Source: Sabellastarte sp. h YS-2021 (lineage: Eukaryota; Annelida; Polychaeta; Sabellida; Sabellidae). Taken from it: 64,000 nt of DNA. Under the pieces are notes generated by a model that made no database searches, was not told where the DNA came from, and was given only the letters and a program-made list of their open reading frames with translations. Of the stretch, positions 12,901 through 23,059 are shown piece after piece (position 1 is the first letter of the stretch; each line of letters begins with the position of its first letter). The stretch covers positions 50,767,028-50,831,027 of the forward strand of contig OZ024936.1 in the NCBI GenBank assembly GCA_964017235.1, in the 5' to 3' direction. The position numbers and the translations under genes are program-made.

Positions 12901-15900
12901 AACGTTTTGCAACAATTGTACAGTGGTCTTACAAGACCCTGTTTCATTTGTAAAATATATCAATGATGCTTAAATATTAATTAGTAGTCATGTAAATTAT
13001 TTCAGCTTCATGCCTTTTTGCATTGGTCCAAAATTTGCTCATAATCACTCTGTCTCTAAAGGTTTTTGAGATAACCAACATTTTCGATTTCTGATAAAAT
13101 TGAAGATGGTGGGCAAAATTTGAGAAATTTGACATTTTTCAGAGGCAATATACCAAAGATCTCTAATATCCAAATGGTCAAACATTAGCTTGAAATTGCT
13201 CTATCCCTTACAGTTTTCGAGATAAATGACATTTTCAATTTCAGCCAAAATTCAAGATGACAGACAAAATTCTGGATATTCAACTTTTTTTACAGGCACT
13301 ATATCTAAGGTCTCTAGTACCCAAAGGGTCCAAACATTGCTCGAAATCACTTTATCTCTAAGGGTTTTTGAGATAAATGACATTTTCAATTTCCGCCAAA
13401 ATTCAAGGTGGCAACCAAAATCTTATTTCCAAGATAAATGCATTTTACGCAGAAATTCAAGATGGCCGCCAAAAAAAGGCAGGAAAGTGATTTTTGTGAT
13501 AAATCGCCAGTTGACTCTGCAGATACCCTGTGGGTCCTCCAAAATTTCGGCGAAATTGCTCTATCTTGCACCGTTTCCAAGATAAATGCACTTTTGTGGT
13601 TTACACAGAAATTCAAGATGTTGCTAAAAGTGGCGGGAAAGCGATTTTTGCGAAAAAACGCCAGTAGACTCTGCATATACCCTGTGGGTCAAAAATTTCA
13701 TCAAAATTGCTCGCACCGTTTCCGAGATAAATGTGCTTTTGCATTTTACACAGAAATTCAAGATGGCCGCCAAAAGTGGTGGAAAGGTGATTTTTGCTTA
13801 TGGTCGCCAGTAGACTCTTCATATACCCTGCGGGCCAAAACTTCCATCTAATTCGCTTTATCTTGCACTATTTCCGAGATAAGTGTTTTTACGTTTCACG
13901 CAGAAATTCAAGATGGCCACCAAAAGTAGAGGGAAAGTGAATTTTGTGAAAAGTCGCCAGTACACTCTGGACACCCTGGGGGTTGAAAATTTCGCCAAAA
14001 TCCCTCTATCTCACACGGTTAAGGAGATAGAAGCAAATTTGTGTCTTTTTTCCATTTTCGATGAAAATTTGAAAATTCAAAATGGCCGTCATTTTTAGGG
14101 AGAGGAAAATTTTTAGAAAATTGGCAAGAGTAGATTGCTGAGATTCCCTGTGGATTGAAAATTTCAACGAAATCGCTCAATCTCGCACAGTTAAGGAGAT
14201 AGAAGCAAATGTGTGTTTTTGCATTTTTGGGAAAAATTCAAAAATTCAAAATGGCCGCCATTTTTAAGAGAGTAAAATTTTTTGAAAATTGCAAAGAGTA
14301 GTTTGCTGAATTACCCTGTGGGTCAAAAATTTTGATGAAAACGCTCTATCTCGCACGGTTAAGGAGATAGAAGCAAATTTGTGTTTTTGCATTTTTTGCA
14401 ACAATTCGAAAATTCAAAATGGCCACCATTTTTGGGGAGAGGAAAATTCTTTGAAAATTGCCAAAAGTACATTGCTTAGATACCCTGTGGGTCGAAAATT
14501 TCGACAAAATCGCTCTATCTCGCACAGTTTAGGAGATGGACATATTTATGTTTTTGCTATGTAGCTATTACTCAGGAGGTTAAAGCTATTACCATCAACA
14601 ACAATACCAAGCAAGCAATTGACCCTATAAACCTTCACACCACATTTTACAAAGATGAGTTAAATATGTTTCCTTTAAAAGAGTGAAAACAGAAATGCAA
14701 TTCAGAGTAGGCTCAAAGTAGCAAAGCGGCGATTACTCAGATAGCTAAAAAGCTATCATCGACCAAAAGCTATCCTGGCCAAACTATTGACCCAATTATC
14801 CTTCATATAAATTTTTGTGAAGATAGAAAACATTGTTTCATTAAAATGTCCAGAAAAAATTCAACTCAAAATAGCATAATAGTTATATAGCACAGTAGCT
14901 ATTACTCAGTTAACTATAAAGATATTATCACCAAAAGCGATCCCAAGCAAGCTACTGATCCAATAATCCTCCATCCCAAATTTTGTGAATATAGGTGAAA
15001 TACTTTTCCTTTAAAATGCTTAAAATAAAAAAGCTACTCAAAGTAGCTAAGTAGCTATTACTCAGTTAGCTATAGAGCTATCCTCACCAAAAGCAATCCC
15101 ATGCAAGCTATTAACCCAATAAACACCCATACCAAATTTGGTAAAGATAGGATAAATAATTTTACTTGAAATGACTGGAAACCAAGTGTGACGGACGCCG
15201 GACGTTGGACGCCGAACGCCAGAAAAAGCAAAAATAAGTGGGGTGGACATAAAACAGCTGAGTTACACAAACTTTAAAATAGATACCAAATATTTGCATA
15301 TTTGCCAAATACTACAACTAAATACACAAGTAGTGATTTGGCTATTCATTTTCAGCCTTTCTGTTACCTAATGGACAGGTACAGTTGAAATAGCCCAATC
15401 CCTGTGAACAGGTGCCTTCATTCTGGCAGGGTGAAGAGCTGCACTCATCAATATCTATCTCACAGAAATCACCTGAAATACAAAAGGCAGAGAAACAAAT
15501 GTTACCGTTACCATTGTATGTGTAATTCATCAAAGAGGAGCAACCTCCCCTCTCCTCCCCCCCACACAAATGCACACTAATTGTCTTAAGGGGAATTCTC
15601 ATCAATTTTGATATTTTACTTTCAAGCAATTTATCATATCTAATAAAGAATTTGTGAACAATGTGCCTCTCTCTGTTTTATCCAAGTTATCTATTGGGCC
15701 TGTTTATAACATTTATTGTAGTGACTATTAGTTGCTTAATAAATCTTATAAACATCGACACAAAATTTGAATGACCGTCCTTCAGTTCAAGAAAAACAAA
15801 CTTTCAACACATTGGTCACATGTCACAGAAGGTAGCTAGGTGGATGGAGGAAAGCAGTGTGTACTAATTGTAAGCCAGCGATCAGATATTACAGGGAAAG

Positions 15901-17466
15901 CAACTATATCATCCTTTACACTTGAGCTCAGGGCCGGTACATCCAAGATGGCAAATGCAGTTATATGTGACTGGATGTTTAACACTATGTTCATTCCTCA
16001 TAGAACAAATGCAGCTGAACTAATGCAATGCCAAGTGCTTGGATATTACCCTTACCCTCATAGCCTATTGGACAAGTGCAGCTGAAAGTGCCTGGCTGTA
16101 GCGGTGTACTGGTGTCCACACATATCTGCCCTGGATTGCATGGATTTTGGGTCACACAAGGATTCTCCAGGGTATTACAATCCCCTTCTGTCCAGCCTGG
16201 AGGACAATGGCAGATGGGCACCCCATCTGTGTTGGAAATGCAGTAACCTGGAAGAATATCGCACATAAAACATAAAATTGTAAAATGATCACAGTATTGT
16301 ATGTGAATTTCATAAAATAGCACTCTTCTTTAACTTCATAGGATATTCTTTTTGAACTTTTTGAAAAAAATTAAATCATTCATGTAAGCTGTTCTGGAAT
16401 ATCAGTGAACTCTGCTTCTTTTTGTTTTAGTTTAAGTGGTGTCCCAAGTGGAATATGTCACAGAACTTTTACTTTTTCATGCTTTTTTAAGGTAATCAAC
16501 GTCAAAGGAATATAAATATTTGGACCACAGACTTTTATGGGTTTTTTTTTAAATTGGCCACATATACTCAGTAAAGGTTATTTTTTTCTCAAATAATTAA
16601 ATAAAATAGATATCAATTCACCTAAATGGATATTTACCTCCATTCAGACATTGCTTTGTGGCACAAGTTTCTAATAATCGGTCACACAGCTTTCCAGTTC
16701 TTGTAGGCGGGCACAAGCATGAAAATGATGAGTTTCCCTGTGGTACACAAGTGGATCCTGTAGAGCAGGGACCACCTATACACAAGGTTTCAATTTCACA
16801 AAGTTCACCAATGTGAGTATTATTGCAAACACAAAAGTAGTCTGTATCTAACAATGTTGTCACACACTGACCATTCCCTGAACAAAGAGGAAGAGATTCT
16901 GATATAGATGATTCTGAGCTTTTGATTGAGGAAGAAAGACACCTGTGATTGTCTCTGACCATAATCTGGACTCTTAATCCAAATGTACAGTTTGAGAAAG
17001 GGCCGTTTGATGTTTGTGCTAAATATGTTGTCTTTCCTGAGATGAGATACTCTGAAGGAACTTCTATTAAGTCCAGACTTATTTCTTCTGAATAGAGTCT
17101 TTGATCTGAGCTCACTGGACATTTGATAAATTGCTCTCTGGAAGCATTGACTGGCTTTACCTTATAAGGAGAACCACGTGGAGGAGCATTAAGAAACACA
17201 AGATCCTTGTCCTGAATGGCCACAGGACATAGCTGCGCCACTGGTGCAGGGTCTGCATCTGACTGATAGCCATAGCATCCCCTATAAGTGCTGCACACAA
17301 GGTCTATCCGCCATTCTATTGTGTGACTTTGTGGCTGTGGATTCCAGACTTGCAAGGCACTTGAATCTGGTTGTTGACATGTATAGTCACTCATTTGGCT
17401 ATGAGATGGCTTGGTTAAAAGCAAAAGTATAGACAAGGCAGCAAAGATAAATTTACATTGTTTCAT
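870..17466 (-). CDS. EGF-repeat extracellular protein gene, four coding exons, 3' part beyond window
   Basis: Split gene on the minus strand. Exons are 16638-17466, 16056-16247, 15368-15472 and 870-998; together they encode about 418 aa before the gene leaves the window. The product starts with a signal peptide, continues with about 165 residues of a Cys-containing domain I do not recognise, then has six EGF modules, the last incomplete. All three introns are phase 1 with GT-AG ends, the usual arrangement of exchangeable EGF exons. The fifth module begins D-I-D-E-C, a calcium-binding EGF signature. Known EGF-repeat proteins of this kind are secreted matrix proteins or receptor ectodomains (Notch/fibropellin/crumbs style), but the N-terminal domain does not allow me to assign a family. 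The third intron is 14.4 kb and full of mobile elements. Confidence 0.85.
1043..1268 (-). mobile_element. tRNA-derived SINE
   Basis: On the minus strand the element begins near 1268 with an RNA polymerase III A-box-like TGGCCTAGTGGGTATTAG (1242-1259) and a B-box-like GGGTTCAATCCC (1199-1210), spaced as in a tRNA head. The body continues to about 1043. The 3' part (GGCTGTACTTCTGCATTC...GATGGGTCAAATAGTAC) recurs as fragments near 9975-10042 (+) and 24207-24262 (-). It lies in the 14.4-kb EGF intron. Confidence 0.75.
1338..1840 (-). pseudogene. 3' end of a non-LTR retrotransposon (CR1/jockey-like ORF2 tail)
   Basis: Two adjacent minus-strand frames together read as the C-terminal tail of LINE reverse-transcriptase proteins: [24 protein letters not shown] (about 1640-1840), then a frame change, then [24 protein letters not shown] (1481-1600). 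The 3' end is marked by an ACTTACGTACGT-type tail (about 1338-1362). It is 5'-truncated and frameshifted, so dead. A related + strand remnant is at 57690-58060. Confidence 0.8.
1841..2600. other. Intronic spacer, no feature recognised
   Basis: AT-rich sequence between the LINE end and the first tandem-repeat transposon. No coding potential, RNA gene or clear repeat was seen. Confidence 0.5.
2605..3812 (+). mobile_element. Element C: tandem-core transposon (pearl/Helentron-like)
   Basis: The 5' end has a hairpin (GCTTTTG-CTAA-CAAAAGC, about 2609-2626), followed by the motif AAGCATCCCTGAAAG at 2628-2642. The 3' end carries the inverted complement at 3795-3809 (14 of 15 positions match) inside an 'aagcgccc..gggacgctt' hairpin. 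Between them are about 4.5 copies of a 157-bp unit and then a unique tract with a CGGCGG stretch. No protein is encoded. The subterminal inverted motif plus 3' hairpin resembles non-autonomous Helentrons; the tandem core resembles bivalve 'pearl' elements. Its 3' portion is related to the element at 28060-29475. Confidence 0.7.
2650..3362 (+). repeat. 157-bp tandem repeat core of element C
   Basis: The phrase 'cctcttaatacattctga' starts at 2721, 2878, 3035 and 3192, with a decayed copy at 3349: an exact 157-bp period. Each unit also has a GA-rich phrase 'aaggagatataaggc' and a G-rich 'gggggtcgggggg' block. Confidence 0.85.
3813..6865. other. AT-rich intron, nothing recognised
   Basis: Three kilobases of AT-rich, homopolymer-containing sequence within the large EGF-gene intron. 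I found no exon with EGF spacing on the minus strand, no RNA gene and no clear repeat. Confidence 0.5.
6866..9610 (+). mobile_element. Element A: tandem-core transposon with expanded 169-bp satellite
   Basis: The 5' unit (from 'tagaaataggccgccctg', 6866) has a hairpin ACACAT-TATC-ATGTGT next to ATGTCCACCC (6942-6951). The 3' end has the inverted copy GGGTGGACAT (9596-9605) within a nearly perfect hairpin of C6/G6 arms. The interior is a 169-bp satellite (7064-9165), a short second repeat (about 9165-9480) and a GACATCGGACGCCG-type tract. A sibling with the same two ends but a decayed core is at 12803-15252, which fixes the element's limits. No transposase is present, so it is non-autonomous. 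Confidence 0.72.
7064..9165 (+). repeat. 169-bp satellite array, about 12 copies
   Basis: Successive units start every 169 bp (one junction is 170), with the central copies almost identical and the outer ones diverged. Each unit contains AAAATGGCCGCCATTTT (an imperfect palindrome that resembles a YY1-type site), TCGAAA-A-TTTCGA (perfect inverted repeat), and CTATCTC-11 nt-GAGATAG (7-bp stem). Both strands are open over long stretches, but 169 is not a multiple of three, so the frame shifts in each unit and no protein is implied. Confidence 0.92.
9975..10042 (+). mobile_element. SINE 3' fragment
   Basis: The phrase 'gggctgtacttgtgcag...gatgggtcaaatagtgc' matches, in the opposite orientation, the 3' body of the SINE at 1043-1268. 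The upstream boundary is uncertain; similarity may extend back to about 9850. Confidence 0.55.
10185..11115 (+). repeat. Minisatellite, unit about 31-33 bp
   Basis: About 28 copies of a unit close to 'gataagtgggtggcattt' plus 'aaaggtgtcagca', with variant spacers such as 'agtggggtca' and 'aaaggcatcagta'. Unit length varies, and a shorter variant lacking the 'gcagta' part recurs. Located in the large EGF-gene intron. Non-coding. Confidence 0.92.
11116..12235. other. Intronic spacer, nothing recognised
   Basis: Ordinary AT-rich intron sequence. Short open frames show no family resemblance. Confidence 0.5.
12236..12470 (-). mobile_element. tRNA-derived SINE (second family)
   Basis: The minus strand begins with an A-box-like TGGCGCAGTGGTAAC (12443-12457). 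A conserved tail on the + strand reads 'tttatttatttggggttt...ttcaacactgtacagg'. The same tail recurs at 51440-51548. The B box is weak, so RNA polymerase III competence is doubtful. Confidence 0.65.
12803..15252 (+). mobile_element. Element B: sibling of element A with decayed core
   Basis: The 5' unit is close to that of element A ('tagaaataggacgccctg', the same ACACAT..ATGTGT hairpin) with ATGTCCACCCCA at 12887-12898. Its inverted complement TGGGGTGGACAT is at 15239-15250. The core holds diverged units containing 'ttcaagatggccgcc', three or so 169-bp-like units (about 13980-14560), then about four units of a ~165-bp repeat ('ctattactcagttagctat...'). The 3' GACGCCG tract is present, but the first arm of the terminal hairpin is missing. 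Confidence 0.7.
15368..15472 (-). CDS. EGF-gene exon 3: calcium-binding EGF 5
   Basis: 105-nt exon with a TTTCAG acceptor and GTAACA donor, phase 1 at both ends. It encodes [19 protein letters not shown].., closing EGF 4 and forming nearly all of EGF 5. The D-I-D-E-C start is the usual calcium-binding signature; the later Asn/aromatic positions are only partly conventional. Confidence 0.88.
16056..16247 (-). CDS. EGF-gene exon 2: end of EGF 3 and most of EGF 4
   Basis: 192-nt exon bounded by a TTCCAG acceptor and a GTAAGG donor, phase 1 at both ends. Joined to exon 1 it completes an EGF module (..[23 protein letters not shown]..) and gives most of the next ([17 protein letters not shown]..). 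The last Cys of EGF 4 is supplied by the following exon, so module and exon borders are offset by a few residues. Confidence 0.88.
16638..17466 (-). CDS. EGF-gene exon 1: signal peptide, unknown Cys domain, EGF modules 1-2 and start of 3
   Basis: The start is placed at the ATG at 17464-17466 because it opens a classical signal peptide ([17 protein letters not shown]...). An in-frame ATG 22 codons upstream (17530-17532) would put a polar stretch before it. Residues about 25-190 form an unrecognised domain with Cys near 30, 58, 64, 80, 116, 160 and 176 and N-glycosylation motifs (NAS, NCT). EGF 1 spans about residues 195-224 and EGF 2 about 229-261. EGF 3 begins near 268 and is cut after C-L-N-G-G by a phase-1 donor (GTAAAT). 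Just upstream, an AG preceded by a T-rich tract (about 17537-17560) suggests an intron in the 5' UTR. Confidence 0.85.
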
Positions 17467-17536
17467 GATGGCTGTCTGCTTTATCTTTGACAGGTATATT
17501 TTGATGACAATCACATTTTCTCCCAATCCCACTGAC

Positions 17537-20500
17537 CTAAAATATTTTCAAAAGAAAAAGTAGAAAAAAATAAAATATCTCAGATTTAAATAGAAATAGT
17601 ACTTATAACAAACAAATAAGATCTTTCATAACAATTGAAATAAATGAATTTTATTCCTGGGGCTGTCTCACAAACTGTCTTAGAGTTTATAAGGTAATAA
17701 TAGGGTAATTTGACCAAACTCAATTTATCAAAGTGGTTTTATATGTCATTTGACCATCATTTCTAGTTCTACACAAATATATACTACTGGTACCATATAT
17801 CCTTTGAGGGAGGGTTTTTTTATATCAAGAAAATGCTGTTTTTCAATGCAAAACATTGTAACCGTATAAAAATTTTAGAGAGGTGTTTTACATATTTATA
17901 CTTTTATACTATATTTTTGTGAATTTATTTACACTCTCAAATATGTTCTTTAAATTGTGCTATTTTATTTCAAAATGTATCTTCTATTTTATCATTTGAA
18001 CAAAAAATTTCCCATAATGTTCTGGATAATAGTGATACAATTTTTGTCATGAAAATCATTTTAAGATTTAATCTAAACGTCTTTTTTTCATGTTTCAAAA
18101 CTTAAAACACAATCGGTATACTTGTGAGAGTATCCATCTATACTAATATCCTCTCTTTTTAATTCCAATTCTTGAAAGTTTAAACTATTTCAAGTCAAAA
18201 GAACCTTTTCTTAATTTATATTTAATAACTATAGTGTAAAAATGTTGTCATCTTGTTAACTTTATATACTGGGAAAACTAGTATGTGTATTTAAATATAA
18301 TACTCAGTTACTCACCATTCATACTATGGTTTTGGTTGATAACATACTTCACAGGATATTGACAAAATCCACTTTGTTACAAATTAAACAAAATTATGTC
18401 ACTTTTCCCATATTCCCAACTTTTGAAATGAAAGTACACACAAACATTGAATATTGCCTCATTTATACAGAACAGACATTTCACTTTAATATGCAGATGT
18501 AATTGCAACATTTGTGACAAAAATCTTTCTTTTCATCACTTATAAACAGTGTCACAGCAACAGAAACCATGGCATAATAATGACAGCATGATCAAATGTG
18601 TCCTTTTTGTGATTTTAATCTTTAAAATGAAGGAAACCAAAGACAATATGAGTATGTTAAAGATAGAAAGAGGTGAGATCATGAGAAGGTAAAATTATAA
18701 ATTTATGCAAAATATAACTAGATTTATAAAAGATGAAATCATGACCAAAAAAGTTGACATACACACAGGTCGTGTGTGATAAAATAAATGCCAAACATGT
18801 TCTTGTAGATAAAAGCCAAAAGGATTGGACAAACATTGATTATCATTAACTGATTCTGTCAAGACATCATAACAAAGACCAAATGCTTTTTGTAATGGAT
18901 ACAAATCAATGATGAGATGTTCTTCCAATTGACACCTTTTCCTGATCTTACTCCTACTGCAAGCAGTGTACAGATAAAAGTATCAGTTAATGACAGTTAT
19001 TACATGTTGCATGCTTGGTAAAATTGTTTTCATTTAAAAAATATATACAATTATACACACAGTTTGCTCTTTTTTCTATTTTTTACACTTTGCATGTGTC
19101 TGAATGAAATAGGATTAAATGAATAAAATCCATATATCTTTCACATTTTCAAGGATACAAGGAAAAGATAGAAGGGACAATGATTTTACAGTTTGCATGT
19201 GTTTGAATGAAATAGCATTATACTGCACTGGAAATTATCTTATTTCAGGCTCCTAGTACTATGCTGTGGTATTATTATAATGAATTTGACTCTTTCAGTA
19301 AATGAAAAACCCTAATTGATACTCCCAAGTTCCAACTTAACTCAGAATTCCAGAAAAAGGGTAAATTTCTATATAAAACAACCTTCAAAGGGCATTATAA
19401 TTTTTCTCCTTGAAAATCAATTTCACTTGAAGGAATCTCATTGTATTCAATATACTTTTATTTCAATTGTAAATTCACTTTTATAATTTAATTCATTTGG
19501 TAAACTTCAATTTACAAGAGATGACAATTTTTGGGGTTTTTGTGGTTTTTTTTTGTTTTTTTTTTTTTCCATTTACTTAATATGTTAAGGAAACATTAAA
19601 TTGTTGAGTACTAATGGAAGGAACTTTTGAATACCCCAATTAAGACAAGATGAATTATAGATGAATTTATTTTAACATGTTTTTGTTTTTTTTTTGTTGT
19701 TGTTGTTTTGACATTTTAATACAAGCTAGCAATCTTAAAAGACACATTTTTTTGTTTTAGGATTTTTCTACATGATTCCCTTGATAAATTTGCAAAAAAA
19801 TGTCAAATAATAATAATAATTGTACAATTTCATATATATTCAGAAAGACATACAACTCAATAGTTCTATCAAGTTGAGAGTGTCAACTGTTAGCAAATAT
19901 CACTGAGCACGATAAAAAAATTTTGAAAAAAAATTAGGTTCTCATGTTACCAATAATTGTTACATTTACTGCGAAGAGGTCATATATATTATAAGATATA
20001 TAGAAAGTTTTAAATTTTGATTTATTTTTTATGACTTTTGTGACATGGCAACATTTCATTTCATAAGAGCTTCAAGTAAACTGCCTTCGAAACTTGCTGT
20101 ACAATTTTCAAGAACAACAAAGACATCAGTTTGGAAATTTATAACATAATGAAAACATTAATTACAGCTAGTGTTCACTTTTCGTGACATATTATGATTT
20201 ATTTGGGGTGTAAAACCCTTAGTTGAAATTGGCAGTCCACGTAGAAAAATAGCTACGACTGTATCCAAACAGTACAGAATCAAACAGAAGGGTTACATTA
20301 ATTTGTTCTTAAACTAAGGCAAGTGCAGTACATGCTATTGTAAAAGGTCTCAAGATGAATACAACAATTGATTCTCGGTACTAATAACCTTTTTCTTGAC
20401 ATGAATATAATACGTAACATTTACCTTGTAAGATTTCAGCAGCTGCCACACATTGATTTTTAATATTTCCTTAAAATTATATCGATTTCTGCAGCAACAG

Positions 20501-21550
20501 GTGTAATCGGCAAAAGGTTCGAATTGTTTACAATTTACGACAATGTTGCTACGGAGAAGTCGAATGCTCTGTTTTTATTTTGTCAATTATTTGAAGGGAA
20601 AAGCTGTAGACTCAAACACGTATTATACCTTTTGTAATGTTTCAATGTCCATTTAAATTGAGATATTTCTTCTGCATGTTTTCGATCGACATATAGGCAC
20701 AAATTCACTTTAGCTAGATTCCTGCATAAATTTAATAATAATAATAATAATATAATATTTATTTCAATTCTGTATAGGTCTGCATGCATAAATTTAATAA
20801 ATATTTTTACAATGAAATCATAAACCATAAATTTCAGTATTAGCATTAAAACAGTATTTGAATTTAAATATACATATATCCATATACATACATTTAATAC
20901 ATACATTTATAAATTTAATGTACTAATTCCCCCATATTTCTTTGCTTCACAACGTTTGGTAAAGTTATCATACTTGTCAAACACTTTACACCCCTTAGAC
21001 ATGGTTGGGCATCTTTATCATATGCAATCTTTATCACATTCCTAACAGAATCACTTAGTTAGCCTATCAAGGCCTGTCACTGGTATTCTGCTGTTATCCC
21101 ATATTCCATCAGTTATCCCACAAACCTAACACTTTGAGTACTTGGTGCATAGTGGACCCGGCGTGAGAGTTTTAAAGTGATACTAGATCTTTTTCACCCT
21201 TTTTTCTTCAATCAGTTGCACAATTGCATGTACTACATTATGAAGTAATGGTTACAGCTACAAAATAATGTGTATTTTAATCAAATAATTATGGAAATTT
21301 CTTCCAAGTATTTTTGAAAATTTCTTCTTGTTTTTTTTCTCTTTGTATATAAAGTATTTATATTCACACACTGATTTGACCTTTATCTTTAATGTGCCAA
21401 TTTCAAGGATAATTCCATGGAAGCACAATAAAATATATATATTGTAACAAACTGGGCGGTCATATGACAATTACAAGTACTGTCAGGATGCTGCAACTAC
21501 CTGTTCAAAAGTTTTACAAGGAATAATAATGCGATATAAGTATACCAAAG
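17537..21550. other. AT-rich 5' flank of the EGF gene
   Basis: No supported gene. The minus strand offers a splice donor (ACAAG|GTAAAT) near 20420-20426 that could end a non-coding first exon of the EGF gene, matched by the acceptor at about 17537, but nothing confirms it. Poly-T and TTG runs occur at 19505-19570 and 19680-19710. Confidence 0.4.
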
Positions 21551-21559
21551 GCCAGCAAG

Positions 21560-22055
21560 TATATTTTCCATCAATTTCTCTTGCAAGGCCAAGATTGCAA
21601 TAGAATCTCCCAAAGGCAGTCCAGAGATTCTGTAATATTTGGAGTATTGTATCCATATCTTATGATCATACAGATAGACCTAAGACATGGATTTTTACTT
21701 GAAAGTGAGGTACCCCCATAGCAAAAAGGGTTAATTTCTGATATTTCAGATAGAAATTTTGATTTCTCATTCAAAACTTTATCTGAAGGAGTAACATCGT
21801 CATGATTACTGAATATAAATTTTGTCTTTGAAATGAAGAAGCTGTGTGCTTTAATTTGAGATGTTTGCTGTGTTTATATCACAAGCAGAAAACAGTTTAA
21901 ATGTTTCTTATAATGAGTACACCGAAATTAGTATGACTCTAAAGACCAACAATTTGCACCGTATAAGACTATATTTAACATAATACCCTCAGATACCCTA
22001 ACAATTAGAAATTTACAAATAACTAGAAAATGTAGGTATATATTAGGATTATTTG
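21560..22055 (-). repeat. Left arm of a large inverted repeat
   Basis: Read on the minus strand, 21650-21900 and 21960-22055 match the + strand at 24325-24530 and 24720-24810. Shared phrases include 'gctatgggggtacctcac', 'aaagttttgaatgagaaatc', 'catgacgatgttactc' and 'tctaattgttagg'. The arms are diverged by substitutions and small gaps. The arms enclose an L1-like fragment and a DIRS-like element. Confidence 0.8.
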
Positions 22056-22900
22056 GCTATCATGATTTTATGGAAAGATACCAAATTAAAATAATCTTTG
22101 TATATAGACTTTTATAATTTGACTCACTCTATACCAAGACATTGGTTAAACAATTGCATAACAAAACTGAATGAGTGTGATATGAAACAAAGTTTCCTAC
22201 AAAAATGTTTGCAACAAAAGCATACAAGAAAATGGGATTACCAAAAACTTCTGACTTTAAAAAAATATAATAGAGGTCATGAAATAAGATGGGCTGAAAC
22301 CTTAGAAAAGGAGATATCAGAATCCAACTGGTCAAAATATTATCAAAACAATTGTCTAAGTGTAATAGAGACATCTTTGAGAGATTTTCAATATCAAATC
22401 TTGACCAGATCAATTCCAACTAACAGATTCTTATTTAAATGCAAATAGTAAAAAGCGATAAATGCTGGTACTGTAAAGAATGTGTTGAAACAGTTTAGCA
22501 TCTCTTCTGGTTCTGTCCAGTGGTGAAGACCTTTTGGTTCAAGTTATTTGATGTGATATTACTTAACAGAGAAATTAACATTAACCTGAATGATGTAGAA
22601 GTGTTGCTGGGGGGTGCCGATAATGAAAATAAGAACTTCTATAATTAACTTTTCACAGTGGTTAAAAAGTATATCTATAATACAAAATGTAAAGACCAGC
22701 AAGTTAGTGTCAAATGTTGTAGGAGTTCAATACAATATCATTACTCCTTGGAGCAATGTGTAGTAATAAACGACTATAATATGGTAAAAGGTTTTGCCGA
22801 TAGAAGGGAACTGTCCCATATTGGAACACATGGCTAGTAGTAACTAAATAAACCAGTAAGGATAATAATATGTTTTGGGCATCAATGAGAAATTATAAGA
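22056..22900 (+). pseudogene. L1/Tx1-like LINE ORF2 C-terminal fragment
   Basis: The + frame at 22098-22448 reads like the region after the RT domain in L1-type LINEs (..SLRDFQYQILTRSIPTNRFL..). In the same frame, past a stop, comes K-C-W-Y-C-K-E-C-V-E-T-V then H-L-F-W-F-C, the Cx2C...Hx4C knuckle typical of L1 ORF2 C-termini. Stops interrupt it, and no RT core or endonuclease is present, so it is a dead, 5'-truncated copy. The 3' limit is uncertain. Confidence 0.72.
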
Positions 22901-23059
22901 GAATGACTAAAGGCAGTTTGGTACAAATATTATATTTATTTAAATTTTTGTAAAGGTCCTGGTGAGTGGTTTCAGAACTCCATTTACTCTTCACCAGGTT
23001 CCTGAAACCTTGTTTTTTAAATAGGGGAATAAAAGAAAAAGAATTGTGTATATATAAAA

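Noticed and set aside
14379-14564. 61-aa + frame near the end of element B's satellite-like units
   Set aside because: It is a diverged copy of the satellite frame, not a gene.
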